Below, piece after piece: positions 16,688 to 28,611 of a stretch of 64,000 bases of DNA (its first letter is position 1; each line of letters opens with the position of its first letter). The DNA lies in NCBI RefSeq assembly GCF_007644045.2, contig NZ_VMDW02000125.1, positions 20,852-84,851 on the forward strand. Direction: 5' to 3'. The position numbers and the translations under genes were made by a program. This DNA comes from Vogesella urethralis (GTDB lineage: Bacteria; Pseudomonadota; Gammaproteobacteria; Burkholderiales; Chromobacteriaceae). The notes below the pieces were generated by a model, which was not told the DNA's origin, made no database searches, and saw only the letters and a program-made list of their open reading frames with translations.

Positions 16688-18550
16688 ATGCCAGCCGACC
16701 CCGCTCTGCGCGATGCCCTGCTGCACGACACCGCAGCCTGCCTGGGCAAAGACTATCTGCAACAACTGGTGACCAGCCTGGCACGCCTCACCGGCGCCCC
16801 GTTGGTATTCATCAGCCGCCAGCACTGGCTACCGCGCCGGGAAAGCGAAGTGCTGTTTGCCAGCCACCCCGACCACCCCGGTCGCTACACCCTGGCCGGC
16901 ACCCCGTGCGCCGACGTACTGCAACAAGCGCGTGCATTGCAGATAGACAGCAGTGTCAACCAGCAATTCACAGCCGAACACCACACCCGCTGGCAGGCCT
17001 ATGCCGGCTGGCCACTGCTGGCAGAAGACGGCCAGTGCCTGGGTCATCTGGCCTTGTTTGACGACCGCAGCGACCAACTACCCGATGGTTTGCTGGCTGC
17101 GCTGGCCCCCTTTGTACAGCGCGCCACCGCCGAGCTGCGCCGCCTGCAGCACGAGTCCGCACTCAGCCAGCGCGCCAGTTGGGACGCGCTGTACTCGTCC
17201 ATCCTGCGCCAGTACATCCAGGGCCAGCCACTGACCTCCTTGCTGGAAGCCGTGGTACGCCAGGTGGAGCAACGCCTGCCCGGCTGGTTGTGCTCCATCG
17301 TCCGTATCGACGCAGAGCAGCGGCTGCGACCGCTGGTTGGCCCGTCCTTGCCCGCCGACTACCACGCGCTGATCGACGGGCTGGCCATCGGCCCCTCCGT
17401 CGGCAGCTGCGGTGCGGCCGCCTGGCACCGCAAACGGCTGATTGCCGAAGACCTGCAACAGCACCCCAACTGGGCGCCATACCGCGACATCACCCGCCGC
17501 TTCGGTCTGGGCAGTTGCTGGTCCGAACCATTAATGGACGGGCGCGGCAAGGTACACGGCACCTTTGCCGTCTACCACCACACGCCGGCCAGCCCCACGC
17601 CGGAAGCCATCATCGTCATCGAAGACGTCTCGCGGCTACTGGGCATCCTGTTTGAAAACCACGCCACACAGCAGGCGCTGGACAGCCGCACCCAGTGGTA
17701 CCAAGCCATGCTGCAGAACGCGGCCGACGCCATCTCGATCATCGATATGGACGGCCGCTTGCTGGACGCCAGCGACTCGCTGTGCAAACTGCTGGGTTAC
17801 AGCCAGACAGAACTGCGCCAGCTACGCCTGTGGGACCTGGTGGAAGGGCGCAGCGAAGCCGAGCTGCGCCAGCAACTGCAGCTCACCAGCGAACAAGGCG
17901 AAACCTTCGACAGCCTGAACCGTACCCGCGACGGCGACATCATCGAGGTAGAGGTCAGCGTGCGCCGCTTGTTACTGGACGGCCAGCCGGTGATCTGGGG
18001 CTCGGCACGTGACATCCGCCAGCGCAAGCAACAAGAACGGCTGCTGCGCGAACGGGCCACCGTGGATTCGCTGACCGGCCTGCTCAACCGCCCCACCCTG
18101 CTGGCGGCACTGGATCAGCAATTGGCCCACGCGCTGGGCGATGGTGGCGCCATGACGCTCTTGATGCTGGACCTCGACCACTTCAAGCAAGTGAACGACT
18201 GCTATGGCCATGCCTGCGGCGACGCCGCACTGGCGCACTTTGCCAGCCAGTTGCAGCAGCAGCTGGGGCCGCATGATCATGCAGGCCGCCTCGGTGGCGA
18301 AGAGTTCTGCATACTGCTGCCGGGCTGCCCGCCGGAACGCGCCCAAGCTATTGCCCAAGGACTATTGCAAACCATGCGCGCCCAACCGCTACTGTTTGAC
18401 AGGCAGCAGATTGCGCTAACCGCCTCCATCGGCCTGACCCAGCGCCTGCCCGGCGACGATAGCCGCAGCCTGCTGGCCCGCGCCGACATGGCGCTGTACC
18501 AGGCCAAGCACGCCGGCCGTAACTGCACGGTGATGCTGCCACCACCGTGA
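16688..18550 (+). CDS. Diguanylate cyclase with GAF-like, GAF, PAS and GGDEF domains
   Basis: A 620-residue cytoplasmic signalling protein without membrane helices. A weak GAF-like domain occupies about 10-150, a clearer GAF domain about 180-330 (LPGWLCSIVRID, SVGSCGAAAWHRK, GLGSCWSEPL), a PAS domain about 337-455 and a GGDEF domain 456-620. The active site is GGEEF at residues 536-540, so it should make cyclic di-GMP from GTP. The upstream inhibitory RxxD site is absent: the position reads GPHD. The start at 16688 lies 180 bp from the divergent cyd operon. Nothing around it shows what output it serves. Confidence 0.92.
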   Translation: MPADPALRDALLHDTAACLGKDYLQQLVTSLARLTGAPLVFISRQHWLPRRESEVLFASHPDHPGRYTLAGTPCADVLQQARALQIDSSVNQQFTAEHHTRWQAYAGWPLLAEDGQCLGHLALFDDRSDQLPDGLLAALAPFVQRATAELRRLQHESALSQRASWDALYSSILRQYIQGQPLTSLLEAVVRQVEQRLPGWLCSIVRIDAEQRLRPLVGPSLPADYHALIDGLAIGPSVGSCGAAAWHRKRLIAEDLQQHPNWAPYRDITRRFGLGSCWSEPLMDGRGKVHGTFAVYHHTPASPTPEAIIVIEDVSRLLGILFENHATQQALDSRTQWYQAMLQNAADAISIIDMDGRLLDASDSLCKLLGYSQTELRQLRLWDLVEGRSEAELRQQLQLTSEQGETFDSLNRTRDGDIIEVEVSVRRLLLDGQPVIWGSARDIRQRKQQERLLRERATVDSLTGLLNRPTLLAALDQQLAHALGDGGAMTLLMLDLDHFKQVNDCYGHACGDAALAHFASQLQQQLGPHDHAGRLGGEEFCILLPGCPPERAQAIAQGLLQTMRAQPLLFDRQQIALTASIGLTQRLPGDDSRSLLARADMALYQAKHAGRNCTVMLPPP

Positions 18551-18643
18551 CGTACCCTGCCACATCCCGTAAAATGGTTTGCCGCGCCCCGCCAGTCGGG
18601 GCGTTGTCTATTGCGGCCAACCTTTTTCAGTACGGATCTATCG

Positions 18644-21187
18644 ATGAGCACAGCCCAGCACACACCCATGATGCAGCAATATCTTGCCCTCAAACGAGAG
18701 CACGCCGACAAGCTGCTGTTTTACCGCATGGGTGACTTCTACGAGCTGTTCTACGACGACGCCGAAAAAGCCGCCCGCCTGCTGGACATTACGCTGACGG
18801 CGCGTGGCGCCAGCGGCGGCCAGCCGATCAAGATGGCCGGCATTCCCTACCACGCCGCAGAAGGCTACCTGGCACGGCTGGTGAAAATGGGCGAATCGGT
18901 AGCCATCGCCGAACAGATCGGCGACCCGGCCACCAGCAAAGGCCCGGTAGAGCGCAAAGTGGTGCGCATCGTCACCCCCGGCACGCTGACCGACGCCGCC
19001 CTGCTGGACGACAAGCGCGACAACCTGGTACTGGCCGTCAATATGCACAAAGGCACGCTCGGTCTGGCCTGGCTGTCGCTGGCCAGCGGCGAATTCAAGG
19101 TCATGCAAACCGGCGTAGAAGAGCTGCACAGCGAGCTGGAGCGGCTGAAACCGGCCGAACTGCTGCTGCCGGACGACACCGGCCTGGCGGTGTTCGACAG
19201 CCTGGGCATGCCAAAGAAAAAACTGCCGCCGTGGCAGTTCGATACCGAATCGTCCACCCTGGCGCTAACCCGCCACTTCGGCACCCGCGACCTGGCCGGC
19301 TTTGGCGCCGACACGCTGCCGGTGGCGGTTGGCGCCGCCGGCGCGCTGCTGGAATACGTCAAATCCACCCAGGGCGTGAACCCGGCGCATATTGCGCAAC
19401 TGGCGGTAGAAGCGCCGGGCGAGCTGATCCGCATGGACGCTGCCACCCGCCGCAACCTGGAGCTGACCGAAACCATCCGCGGTGAAGCCTCGCCCACGCT
19501 GGCCTCGCTGCTGGACACCTGCGCCACCAGCATGGGCAGCCGCATGCTGCGCCACTGGCTGCACCACCCGATCCGCCGCCACGACAAGCTGCTGCGCCGC
19601 CAGCAGGCGGTACGGGCGCTGCTGAACGCGCATCAGGACATCCACACCCAGCTGCGCGAAGTGGCCGATATCGAGCGCATTACCGCCCGCGTGGCGCTGC
19701 GCACCGCCCGCCCGCGCGACCTGGCCGCACTGCGCGACTCGCTGCGCGCGCTGGCCGGCGTCAAGGCCATCGCCGCCACGCTGGACGCACCGCTGCTGGC
19801 CGAACTGGTACAGCTGCTGCCGGCCGACTCGCCGGTAGAAAGCCTGCTGGCCACCGCCATCCTGCCGGAACCGGCCACCTTCCTGCGCGACGGCGGCGTG
19901 ATCAACCACGGTTACCACGCCGACCTGGACGAACTGCGCGCCATCCAGACCGACTGCGGCGACTTCCTGCTGGCGCTGGAAGCGCGCGAAAAGGAACGCA
20001 CCGGCATCAGCACGCTGAAGGTGGAATTCAACCGCGTGCACGGCTTCTACATCGAAGTATCGAAAGCGCAAGCAGACAAGGTGCCGGACGACTACCGCCG
20101 CCGCCAGACGCTGAAAAACGCCGAGCGCTACATCACGCCGGAGCTGAAAACCTTCGAGGACAAAGCGCTGTCGGCGCAGGACAAATCGCTGGCGCTGGAA
20201 AAGCAGCTGTACGAGGCGGTGCTGGACCAGCTGGCGCCGTACATTGCCGAGCTGAAACTGATCGCCCAGGCGGTTGCCGGCCTGGACGTGCTGGCCGCCT
20301 TTGCCGAGCGCGCGCAAACCAACCACTACGTGCAGCCGACGTTCGTGCCCGACACCCGGCTAGAAATCATCGGCGGCCGCCACCCGGTGGTAGAAGCCGA
20401 GGTGGAACGCTTCATCGCCAACGACACCCGCTTGGCCGCAGAGCGCAAGCTGTTGCTGATTACCGGCCCGAACATGGGCGGTAAATCCACCTATATGCGG
20501 CAGAACGCGTTGATCACGCTGCTGGCGCACATCGGCAGTTTTGTGCCGGCCGAGCAGGCAACGCTGGGCCAGATCGACCGCATTTTCACCCGCATCGGCG
20601 CCAGCGACGACCTGGCCGGCGGCCGTTCGACCTTCATGGTGGAAATGACCGAAACCGCCAACATCCTGAACAACGCCACCGACAAATCGCTGGTGCTGAT
20701 GGACGAGGTTGGCCGCGGCACCTCCACCTTCGACGGCCTGGCGCTGGCGTGGGCCATCGCCCGGGCGCTGATCGAGAAAAACCGCGCCTATACGCTGTTT
20801 GCCACCCACTACTTCGAACTGACCAGCCTCGCCAGCGAGTACAACAGCGTGGCCAACGTGCACCTGTCGGCAGTGGAACACAAGGACCGCATCGTATTCC
20901 TGCACCACGTGGAAGACGGCCCCGCCAGCCAGAGCTACGGCCTGGCGGTGGCCCAGCTGGCCGGCGTACCGCCGAAGGTCATCCGCGAGGCGCGGCGTTA
21001 CCTGACCGAGCTGGAAAACGAATCGGCGGCGCGCGCGCAGCCCGACCTGTTCAGCACCCCGGTGGTGATCCAGCACGAGCCGGAACCGCACCCGGCGGTG
21101 GAACTGCTGGCCGACACCGACGTGGACGAACTGACCCCGCGCCAGGCGCTGGAGCTGCTGTATACGCTGAAAAAAATGGCAAAATAA
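18644..21187 (+). CDS. mutS: DNA mismatch repair protein MutS
   Basis: An 847-residue MutS. The mismatch-contacting Phe-x-Glu is in [12 protein letters not shown] near residue 30. The connector, lever and clamp domains follow, and the ATPase holds Walker [14 protein letters not shown], then [22 protein letters not shown] and the helix-turn-helix end. The C-terminal tail has the [17 protein letters not shown] tetramer-forming segment. The ATG at 18644 gives [17 protein letters not shown]; an upstream TTG at 18611 is less likely because family proteins start here. No mutL or mutH is in the window. Confidence 0.96.
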   Translation: MSTAQHTPMMQQYLALKREHADKLLFYRMGDFYELFYDDAEKAARLLDITLTARGASGGQPIKMAGIPYHAAEGYLARLVKMGESVAIAEQIGDPATSKGPVERKVVRIVTPGTLTDAALLDDKRDNLVLAVNMHKGTLGLAWLSLASGEFKVMQTGVEELHSELERLKPAELLLPDDTGLAVFDSLGMPKKKLPPWQFDTESSTLALTRHFGTRDLAGFGADTLPVAVGAAGALLEYVKSTQGVNPAHIAQLAVEAPGELIRMDAATRRNLELTETIRGEASPTLASLLDTCATSMGSRMLRHWLHHPIRRHDKLLRRQQAVRALLNAHQDIHTQLREVADIERITARVALRTARPRDLAALRDSLRALAGVKAIAATLDAPLLAELVQLLPADSPVESLLATAILPEPATFLRDGGVINHGYHADLDELRAIQTDCGDFLLALEAREKERTGISTLKVEFNRVHGFYIEVSKAQADKVPDDYRRRQTLKNAERYITPELKTFEDKALSAQDKSLALEKQLYEAVLDQLAPYIAELKLIAQAVAGLDVLAAFAERAQTNHYVQPTFVPDTRLEIIGGRHPVVEAEVERFIANDTRLAAERKLLLITGPNMGGKSTYMRQNALITLLAHIGSFVPAEQATLGQIDRIFTRIGASDDLAGGRSTFMVEMTETANILNNATDKSLVLMDEVGRGTSTFDGLALAWAIARALIEKNRAYTLFATHYFELTSLASEYNSVANVHLSAVEHKDRIVFLHHVEDGPASQSYGLAVAQLAGVPPKVIREARRYLTELENESAARAQPDLFSTPVVIQHEPEPHPAVELLADTDVDELTPRQALELLYTLKKMAK

Positions 21188-21259
21188 ATTCAGGTAATCT
21201 GCATGATGTTTCCTACAATGAGGTTAATACCAACAACCCGATAAGGAGATAGTCGCACC

Positions 21260-21685
21260 ATGTATGCAGAAGGTACTGCCGTTTCGTCTGCCCTGGCTCG
21301 TCTGTTCGGTTCGGCTAATGGCGGCGAAGCCCTGCCGCTCTCGGGCATCCGCGAGCGTGCCAGCAAGGAATTGTCGCAATTTGCCCAGATGGTCCGAGCC
21401 GACCTTGCTCCGCTGGGCATCGCCATCCCGCCTGCCATCAGCTTTGTCAGTTGCAACCAGTGCGCGCTGACGCTGGAAAACGATCACCCGCAGCGCGATG
21501 CCATTCTGGGCTGGCTGGAAGGCAATGACCGTATCGCCAAGTATTTCAAGGAAGTGGAGATCCTGTTCGAGGTGGTTCGTGCGGCTGAAAACGCCGGGGA
21601 GCTGTTTCCGGAAGAAAGCTGTTTCCACATCGGTTTGACCAGCGCCGGCCCGATCGCCTATTTCGACAGCCACCGCTGCGACTAG
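21260..21685 (+). CDS. Conserved hypothetical protein (141 aa)
   Basis: I do not recognise the family. The product is soluble and mildly acidic, with no signal peptide or membrane segment. It has two close cysteines in SFVSCNQCAL and one in ESCFHIGLT, plus one near the C-terminal end (HRCD). A strong ribosome binding site (AAGGAGA, 10 bases) precedes the ATG at 21260. It lies 72 bp after mutS on the same strand and ends on its own terminator (21705-21729), so it can be read with mutS or alone. Codon usage matches the neighbours. Confidence 0.82.
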   Translation: MYAEGTAVSSALARLFGSANGGEALPLSGIRERASKELSQFAQMVRADLAPLGIAIPPAISFVSCNQCALTLENDHPQRDAILGWLEGNDRIAKYFKEVEILFEVVRAAENAGELFPEESCFHIGLTSAGPIAYFDSHRCD

Positions 21686-21704
21686 ACATCACGGGTCAAC
21701 GCAC

Positions 21705-21729
21705 AAGGGAGGCGCAAGCCTCCCTTTTT
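21705..21729 (+). terminator. Rho-independent terminator after the 141-aa gene
   Basis: AAGGGAGGC-GCAA-GCCTCCCTT followed by T5. It overlaps the stop codon end of aceK on the other strand, so it may also slow leftward transcripts. Confidence 0.9.
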
Positions 21730-23492
21730 CATGCCTGTGCGGGGCTGGGATAACGGTGGCAAAAGCGCATTTCCACCGGGTAGGGGTAGAAGTCCTCGAT
21801 GATGCCATCCCGGATGCGCTGCTGGCGCTGCTGCCAGAAGCCAACGTCCAGCAGGTCGCGGTGGTAGTGCAGGAAGGTGCGGCGGATGGCCGGGTCGCCC
21901 AGCAAAAACGTAGCAAACTCTTCCGGAAACACATCACCACGCGCCACCGGGTACCACACCTCGCCGGACAGCTCCATTTCGGGGTTCGGTGCCGACGGAA
22001 TGCGGCGGAAGTTGCAATCGGTCATGTATTCAATTTCGTCATAATCGTAAAAGATCACACGACCGTAGCGGGTAACACCGAAGTTTTTGAACAACATGTC
22101 ACCCGGGAAGATATTGGCGGTAGCCAGGTCCTTGATGGCGTCACCGTACTCGCGCACCACGCGCTCTTTTTCCGCCGCATCGCACTGCATCAGATACAGG
22201 TTCAGCGGCTTCATGCGCCGCTCGATGTACAGGTGGCGAATCACCACCGTGTCTTCCCCCTCCTCCAGCGATAGCGCTGCCTGCTGCCGCAGCTCGTCCA
22301 GCAAGGCCGGCGTGAAGCGCGCCTTGGGAAACGCCACGTTGGAGAACTCCAGCGTGTCGGCCATGCGGCCAACCCGGTCGTGCCGCTTCACCAGCTGGTA
22401 CTTGCGCTTCACCGTGTCGCGGTCCATGTCCTTGGGGCCGCCGAATACGTCCTTGATCAGCTTGAACACATACGGGTAGGACGGCAGCGTGAACACCAGC
22501 ATCACCAGGCCGCGAATGCCGGGCGCCACGGTGAACGGGTCGCGCGAGTGCTGCAGGTGCTGCATGAAGTCGCGGTAGAAGGTGTTCTTGCCCTGCTTCT
22601 GCAGCCCCAGCATGGTGTACAGCTCGGCTTTGGTCTTGGTGGGCAGCATGCTGCGCAAAAACTGCACATAAGCCGACGGCACGTCCATATCCACCAGAAA
22701 GTAGGCGCGGCTGAACGAAAACAGTACGCCGATGCGCCACGCTTCCAGCAACACGGTATCGAGGTACAGCCGGCCGTCGGTGTCGTGTAGCACCGGTACC
22801 GCAAACGGGTACACCTGGGCGCCGTTGATCACCTTGCCGAAAATATAGGCGCTCTTGTTGCGGTAAAACGCGCTGGACAACACCTGGATCTGGTAGCTGG
22901 CTTCGGCCTGCGGCCAACGTGCGGCAAAGTGTTCGTGCACGGCGCGGATCACCCGCGCCAGATCCCGCCCCAGGTGGGCAAACGGCCGTTGCCAGCCAAA
23001 GTCGGCCACGATGCGGCGCAGTACATGGCGCAGCCCGCTGCTGCCGGGGTAGTAGCTGCGGTAGGACGGCGGGTCGGACTCGATGTACTCGGTGGAGATG
23101 GCCGGGCGGATGAAGATGAAATCGTTATTGAAGTAGTCGCGGTGCAGGATGCGGGTGAACACCGAATTGAAGAAGGTTTCCGCCAGCTCCGGCTGTTTGT
23201 GGTTGGTCAGCAGGCCGATGTAGTACAGCTTGGCCTGCTGCCAGATTTCGTCGTCCAGCAGCGCGGCATGCAGTTCGGTATTGAGCTGAACCACGGTTTC
23301 GCTGACGCGTTCGTCGTAGTACTGGATGCGTTCGCGCACTAGCTGCTGCACGCCCTGCCAGTCGGCCTGTTCGAACAGCGCCTTGGCACGGCGGCTAGTG
23401 GCCTGGAATAAACGGTAGTGGCGGTCAAAACCGGCCACCAGCGCCAGCGCGATGTCGCGGGCCACCGGGTTGTACGATTCGGGTATCTGCAT
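21729..23492 (-). CDS. aceK: Isocitrate dehydrogenase kinase/phosphatase
   Basis: A 587-residue bifunctional enzyme that phosphorylates (inactivates) and dephosphorylates the dimeric isocitrate dehydrogenase, steering carbon between the TCA cycle and the glyoxylate shunt. The C-terminal kinase half shows the ATP loop [17 protein letters not shown] and the lysine in [10 protein letters not shown], the catalytic segment [16 protein letters not shown] and the metal site YDYDEIEYM. The ATG at 23492 follows AGGGGG by 4-5 bases; an upstream TTG is unlikely. Its substrate, Icd, is encoded at 27,129-28,358. aceA and aceB are not in the window. Confidence 0.95.
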   Translation of the reverse strand: MQIPESYNPVARDIALALVAGFDRHYRLFQATSRRAKALFEQADWQGVQQLVRERIQYYDERVSETVVQLNTELHAALLDDEIWQQAKLYYIGLLTNHKQPELAETFFNSVFTRILHRDYFNNDFIFIRPAISTEYIESDPPSYRSYYPGSSGLRHVLRRIVADFGWQRPFAHLGRDLARVIRAVHEHFAARWPQAEASYQIQVLSSAFYRNKSAYIFGKVINGAQVYPFAVPVLHDTDGRLYLDTVLLEAWRIGVLFSFSRAYFLVDMDVPSAYVQFLRSMLPTKTKAELYTMLGLQKQGKNTFYRDFMQHLQHSRDPFTVAPGIRGLVMLVFTLPSYPYVFKLIKDVFGGPKDMDRDTVKRKYQLVKRHDRVGRMADTLEFSNVAFPKARFTPALLDELRQQAALSLEEGEDTVVIRHLYIERRMKPLNLYLMQCDAAEKERVVREYGDAIKDLATANIFPGDMLFKNFGVTRYGRVIFYDYDEIEYMTDCNFRRIPSAPNPEMELSGEVWYPVARGDVFPEEFATFLLGDPAIRRTFLHYHRDLLDVGFWQQRQQRIRDGIIEDFYPYPVEMRFCHRYPSPAQA

Positions 23493-23570
23493 GCGGCCCC
23501 CTGTCGGCAATGGCAAACGGGCAATGACCGGCCAGCGGGCGCATCCTCCATCTTGTGCAACGCGGTGCCG

Positions 23571-24263
23571 CTAACCCTTTTTGGCAAAGCGGAAGCGCGG
23601 CATCTGGCGCGACGGTTGCGGCGTAGCGGCCGGCTCGGCGCTGCGCTGACGCGGGCCGGGCGCACGCGGTTTGGGCTTGGCCAAGTCTTTAGCATGCAGC
23701 GTGCGTGGCAGGTCGGCAAGCGCCACGTCCAGCTCGCGCCACTCCCCTGGCTGCAAGCCGTCCAGCTGCCACGGGCCGACGGCGGCACGCACCAGACGCA
23801 GCGTTGGCAAACCCACCTTGGCCGTCATGCGGCGTACCTGGCGGTTCTTGCCTTCGCTGATGATGATCTCCAGCCAGCAATCGGGCACCGTCTTGCGAAA
23901 ACGCACCGGCGGCTTGCGCTCCCACAGCGGGGGCGCCTCCGGCAACACACGCGCTTGCGCCGGCTGGGTCACGAAGTCGCCCAGGTCCACGCCATCGCGC
24001 AGTGCCTGCAGCTGGGCCTCGGTGGCGCGGCCCTCCACTTGCACCCAGTAGGTTTTCGGCTGTTTCCAGCGCGGGTCGCTGATGCGGTGTTGCAGCTCGC
24101 CGTCCCCCGTCAGCAACAGCAGGCCTTCGCTGTCGGTGTCCAGCCGGCCGGCCGGGTACACGCCGGGGATGGCCAGGTGGTCTTTCAGGGTGGGGTGCAG
24201 TTCGTGCTGCGAAAACTGGCAGATCACGCCGTAAGGCTTGTTGAACAGGATGAGACGGGGCAT
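23571..24263 (-). CDS. rluE: 23S rRNA pseudouridine(2457) synthase
   Basis: A 230-residue RsuA/RluB/RluE-type synthase without an S4 domain. The catalytic aspartate is in PAGRLDTDSEGLLLLT; the downstream EIIISEGKNRQVRRM motif is typical. The opening MPRLILFNKPYGVICQFS matches RluE, which isomerises U2457 in 23S rRNA. The C-terminal 45 residues are a basic, Pro/Arg-rich tail (KPKPRAPGPRQRS). The start at 24263 is the first Met before the conserved fold; longer readings add unrelated sequence. It lies 78 bp upstream of aceK on the same strand. Confidence 0.9.
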   Translation of the reverse strand: MPRLILFNKPYGVICQFSQHELHPTLKDHLAIPGVYPAGRLDTDSEGLLLLTGDGELQHRISDPRWKQPKTYWVQVEGRATEAQLQALRDGVDLGDFVTQPAQARVLPEAPPLWERKPPVRFRKTVPDCWLEIIISEGKNRQVRRMTAKVGLPTLRLVRAAVGPWQLDGLQPGEWRELDVALADLPRTLHAKDLAKPKPRAPGPRQRSAEPAATPQPSRQMPRFRFAKKG

Positions 24264-24659
24264 GGCGGGCCGATTCGGACAATAACAATGGGCGCGATGA
24301 TAACAAGCAGGGGGCACGCCGGCCACGCTAGTTGGCCGCATGCCACACTGCCGCCACCTAAAGCGATAGCCAGACTGGCAAAAGGCGCAGCCCGGCATTC
24401 AGATTCGAACAGTTGTTTACATTCTGCGCCGCAGCAAAGTTCGGATACGCTACAATCAAGCGCTGCATAGAGAGGTATAATTCATTTTTGAAAAGTCAAC
24501 CGAAAGCCTGCCTGCCATGGCGGTGCCTGCCGGGCCACTGGCGGCTCCCCGCCGCGCCCGCTTTCAGTTTGCCTTTCCGTGTACGGCCGTGTGCCGCCCC
24601 CCCCCCTGGCGGTATGCGTATCAGTTCTGGCGTCCAACAATAATCATGGAGATAGAGTA
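24264..24659. promoter_or_regulatory. 396-bp spacer before the monomeric isocitrate dehydrogenase gene
   Basis: No supported gene. It contains one 9-mer copy (24331), a TACAAT (24451-24456) and a perfect TATAAT (24476-24481), neither with a clear -35 at the right distance, and a run of ten C residues (24597-24606) 53 bases before the ATG. The rightward idh promoter and the leftward rluE promoter must both be here. Confidence 0.4.
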
Positions 24660-26897
24660 ATGCCTTCGGAAAAGCCGACCATCATCTACACCCTGACCGA
24701 TGAAGCTCCCGCGCTGGCTACCAGTGCCTTCCTGCCCATCATCCGTACTTTTACCGACGCCGCCGGCGTGAACGTGGAAACCGCCGACATCTCGGTTGCC
24801 GCCCGCGTTCTGGCCGAGTTCCCCGACTTCCTGCGCGACGAGCAGAAAGTCCCGGACACCCTGAGCGAGCTGGGCAAACTGACCCAGAACCCGGACACCA
24901 ACATCATCAAGCTGCCGAACATCAGCGCCTCCGTGGCCCAGCTGATGGCCTGCATCAAGGAACTGCAGTCCAAGGGTTACGCCGTACCCGACTACCCGGA
25001 AAACCCGACTAACGACGAAGAGAAAGCCATCAAGGCCCGCTACGCCAAATGTCTGGGCTCCGCCGTGAACCCGGTGTTGCGCGAAGGCAACTCCGACCGC
25101 CGCGCCCCGCTGGCGGTGAAAAACTACGCCAAGAAGCACCCGCACAGCATGGGCGAATGGAAACAGGCGTCGCAGACCCACGTTTCCCACATGCACCACG
25201 GTGACTTCTACCACGGTGAAAAGTCCATGACCCTGGACCGCGCCCGTGACGTGAAAATGGAACTGGTGACCAAGGCCGGCGAAACCATCGTGCTGAAGCC
25301 AAAAGTGGCGCTGCAGGACGGCGAGATCATCGACTCCATGTTCATGAGCAAGAAAGCGCTGTGCGAATTCTACGAGCGCGAGATGGAAGACTGCCGCGAA
25401 GCCGGCATCCTGTTCTCGCTGCACGTGAAAGCCACCATGATGAAGGTGTCCCACCCCATCGTGTTCGGCCACTGCGTGAAGATCTACTACAAAGACGCTT
25501 TCGAGAAGCACGGCAAGCTGTTTGACGAACTGGGCATCAACGTCAACAACGGCATGGCCACACTGTACGAAAAAATCGAAACCCTGCCGGCTTCCAAGCG
25601 CGAAGAAATCATCCGCGACCTGCACGCCTGCCAGGAACACCGTCCGCGTCTGGCCATGGTGGACTCCGCCAAGGGCATTACCAACTTCCACTCGCCGAAC
25701 GACGTGATCGTCGATGCCTCCATGCCGGCGATGATCCGCAACGGCGGCAAGATGTGGGGTGCTGACGGCAAGCCGGCCGACTGCAAGGCCGTGATGCCGG
25801 AATCCACCTTTGCCCGCATTTACCAGGAGATGATCAACTTCTGCAAATGGCACGGCAACTTCGACCCGCGCACCATGGGCACCGTGCCTAACGTGGGCCT
25901 GATGGCGCAGAAAGCCGAAGAGTACGGTTCGCACGACAAGACCTTCGAAATCCCGGCTGATGGCCAAGCCAACATCGTTGACCTGGCTACCGGCGAAGTG
26001 CTGCTGAGCCAGAACGTGGAAGCCGGCGACATCTGGCGCATGTGCCAGGTGAAAGACGCGCCGATCCGCGACTGGGTAAAACTGGCCGTTACCCGTGCCC
26101 GCAACTCCGGCATGCCGGCCGTGTTCTGGCTGGACCCGTACCGTCCGCACGAAAACGAGCTGATCAAGAAGGTAAAAACCTACCTGCAGGACTACGACAC
26201 CAGCGGTCTGGACATCCACATCATGTCGCAGGTTCGTGCCATGCGTTACACGCTGGAACGCGTTGCTCGCGGCCTGGACACCATCTCGGTTACCGGCAAC
26301 ATCCTGCGCGACTACCTGACCGACCTGTTCCCGATCATGGAACTGGGCACCAGCGCCAAGATGCTGTCCATCGTGCCGCTGATGGCTGGTGGCGGCATGT
26401 ACGAAACCGGCGCCGGCGGTTCGGCCCCGAAACACGTGCAACAGCTGCTGGAAGAAAATCACCTGCGCTGGGACAGCCTGGGCGAGTTCCTGGCACTGGC
26501 GGTGAGCCTGGAAGAGCTGGGCATCAAGACCGGCAACACCAAGGCCAAGATCCTGGCCAAAACGCTGGACGAAGCCACCGGCAAGCTGCTGGACAACGAC
26601 AAATCGCCGTCGCGCCGCACCGGTGAGCTGGACAACCGTGGCAGCCAGTACTACCTGGCCACCTACTGGGCGCAAGCACTGGCCGAGCAGAACGACGATG
26701 CCGAGCTGAAGGCCCACTTCGCACCGGTTGCCGCCCAACTTGCCGGTCAGGAACAGCAGATCATCGACGAGCTGAAAGCGGTACAAGGCCAGCCGGCCGA
26801 CATCGGTGGCTACTACCTGCCGGATGCGGAAAAAACCCGCGCCGTAATGTGCCCGAGCGCTACGCTGAACAAGATCCTGGCTGACGCACTGGCCTGA
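24660..26897 (+). CDS. Monomeric NADP-dependent isocitrate dehydrogenase
   Basis: A 745-residue monomeric-type enzyme, unrelated in fold length to the dimeric Icd encoded next. It oxidises isocitrate to 2-oxoglutarate with NADP. Family landmarks include [67 protein letters not shown] and [20 protein letters not shown]. The ATG at 24660 follows GGAGATAGAGTA, a clear ribosome binding site. The enzyme has no site equivalent to the AceK-targeted loop of dimeric Icd. It has its own promoter region and a terminator (26917-26951). Confidence 0.96.
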   Translation: MPSEKPTIIYTLTDEAPALATSAFLPIIRTFTDAAGVNVETADISVAARVLAEFPDFLRDEQKVPDTLSELGKLTQNPDTNIIKLPNISASVAQLMACIKELQSKGYAVPDYPENPTNDEEKAIKARYAKCLGSAVNPVLREGNSDRRAPLAVKNYAKKHPHSMGEWKQASQTHVSHMHHGDFYHGEKSMTLDRARDVKMELVTKAGETIVLKPKVALQDGEIIDSMFMSKKALCEFYEREMEDCREAGILFSLHVKATMMKVSHPIVFGHCVKIYYKDAFEKHGKLFDELGINVNNGMATLYEKIETLPASKREEIIRDLHACQEHRPRLAMVDSAKGITNFHSPNDVIVDASMPAMIRNGGKMWGADGKPADCKAVMPESTFARIYQEMINFCKWHGNFDPRTMGTVPNVGLMAQKAEEYGSHDKTFEIPADGQANIVDLATGEVLLSQNVEAGDIWRMCQVKDAPIRDWVKLAVTRARNSGMPAVFWLDPYRPHENELIKKVKTYLQDYDTSGLDIHIMSQVRAMRYTLERVARGLDTISVTGNILRDYLTDLFPIMELGTSAKMLSIVPLMAGGGMYETGAGGSAPKHVQQLLEENHLRWDSLGEFLALAVSLEELGIKTGNTKAKILAKTLDEATGKLLDNDKSPSRRTGELDNRGSQYYLATYWAQALAEQNDDAELKAHFAPVAAQLAGQEQQIIDELKAVQGQPADIGGYYLPDAEKTRAVMCPSATLNKILADALA

Positions 26898-26916
26898 TCC
26901 TGCCCCGCGCTACCCC

Positions 26917-26951
26917 ACGCCCCTGCCGCAGACGCCGCAGGGGCGTTTTTA
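26917..26951 (+). terminator. Rho-independent terminator after the monomeric isocitrate dehydrogenase gene
   Basis: ACGCCCCTGC and GCAGGGGCGT pair around a ten-base loop, followed by T5. Confidence 0.9.
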
Positions 26952-27128
26952 TTGCCGGGCTGGCAATCAGCCACAGTGTGCACAATAACTAGCAAAGCAG
27001 ACCGTTGCGGCCAACGTCGCCGCCTGCGCCAGCCTTGACCATGCTGCGGCAACATTCCCGGCTGGCGATGGTCCTACCGTTTCCCATGCAGCCCACCCTG
27101 CACCACAGCAGCAACAGGAGAGCACGAC

Positions 27129-28358
<1,230 letters not shown>

Positions 28359-28379
28359 CGCACCGGCTGCGGTCAAGAC

Positions 28380-28581
28380 ACAAGGCCCTGCCGCCAGGCA
28401 GGGCCTTGTACAGGCTGCAGACACAGTGGCAACCAAGCGCTCAGCGGACCCGGCCAAGCCGGGCCGCACCACTTCCATCTTGCCCCCGCAGCCTTCCCGT
28501 TTACACTACCCAGCCGGTGTGCAAGGCAAACCGGCTGGGTCAAACCGCTGGGCAAGGCCCTGCCGCCAGGCAGGGCCTTGC
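28380..28581. repeat. Composite four-hairpin intergenic element, copy B
   Basis: Same architecture as 12946-13145 with different stem bases. H1 (28380-28409): 13-bp stem ACAAGGCCCTGCC. H2 (28449-28463): CCCGGC-CAA-GCCGGG, nearly identical to copy A. H3 (28508-28540): stem ACCCAGCCGGTGTGC around loop AAG, one mismatch. H4 (28553-28580): the same stem as H1 of this copy. AGGCTGC (28412-28418) and GCAGCCT (28488-28494) again enclose H2. It lies between icd and a convergent LysR gene. Confidence 0.85.
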
Positions 28582-28592
28582 TACGTCCGGCT

Positions 28593-28610
28593 GCGGCCAA
28601 CGTTGGCCGC
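28593..28610. repeat. Perfect head-to-head palindrome of the dispersed 9-mer
   Basis: GCGGCCAACGTTGGCCGC, two copies of the 9-mer in inverted orientation. It overlaps no gene and ends 2 bases before the LysR stop, so it could act as a terminator stem, as paired uptake sequences do in Neisseria. Confidence 0.8.
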
Positions 28611-28611
28611 A

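Noticed and set aside
24476..24481. Perfect TATAAT as the proven promoter of the monomeric isocitrate dehydrogenase gene
   Set aside because: No matching -35 at 16-18 bases; kept only as a possible element in the spacer entry.
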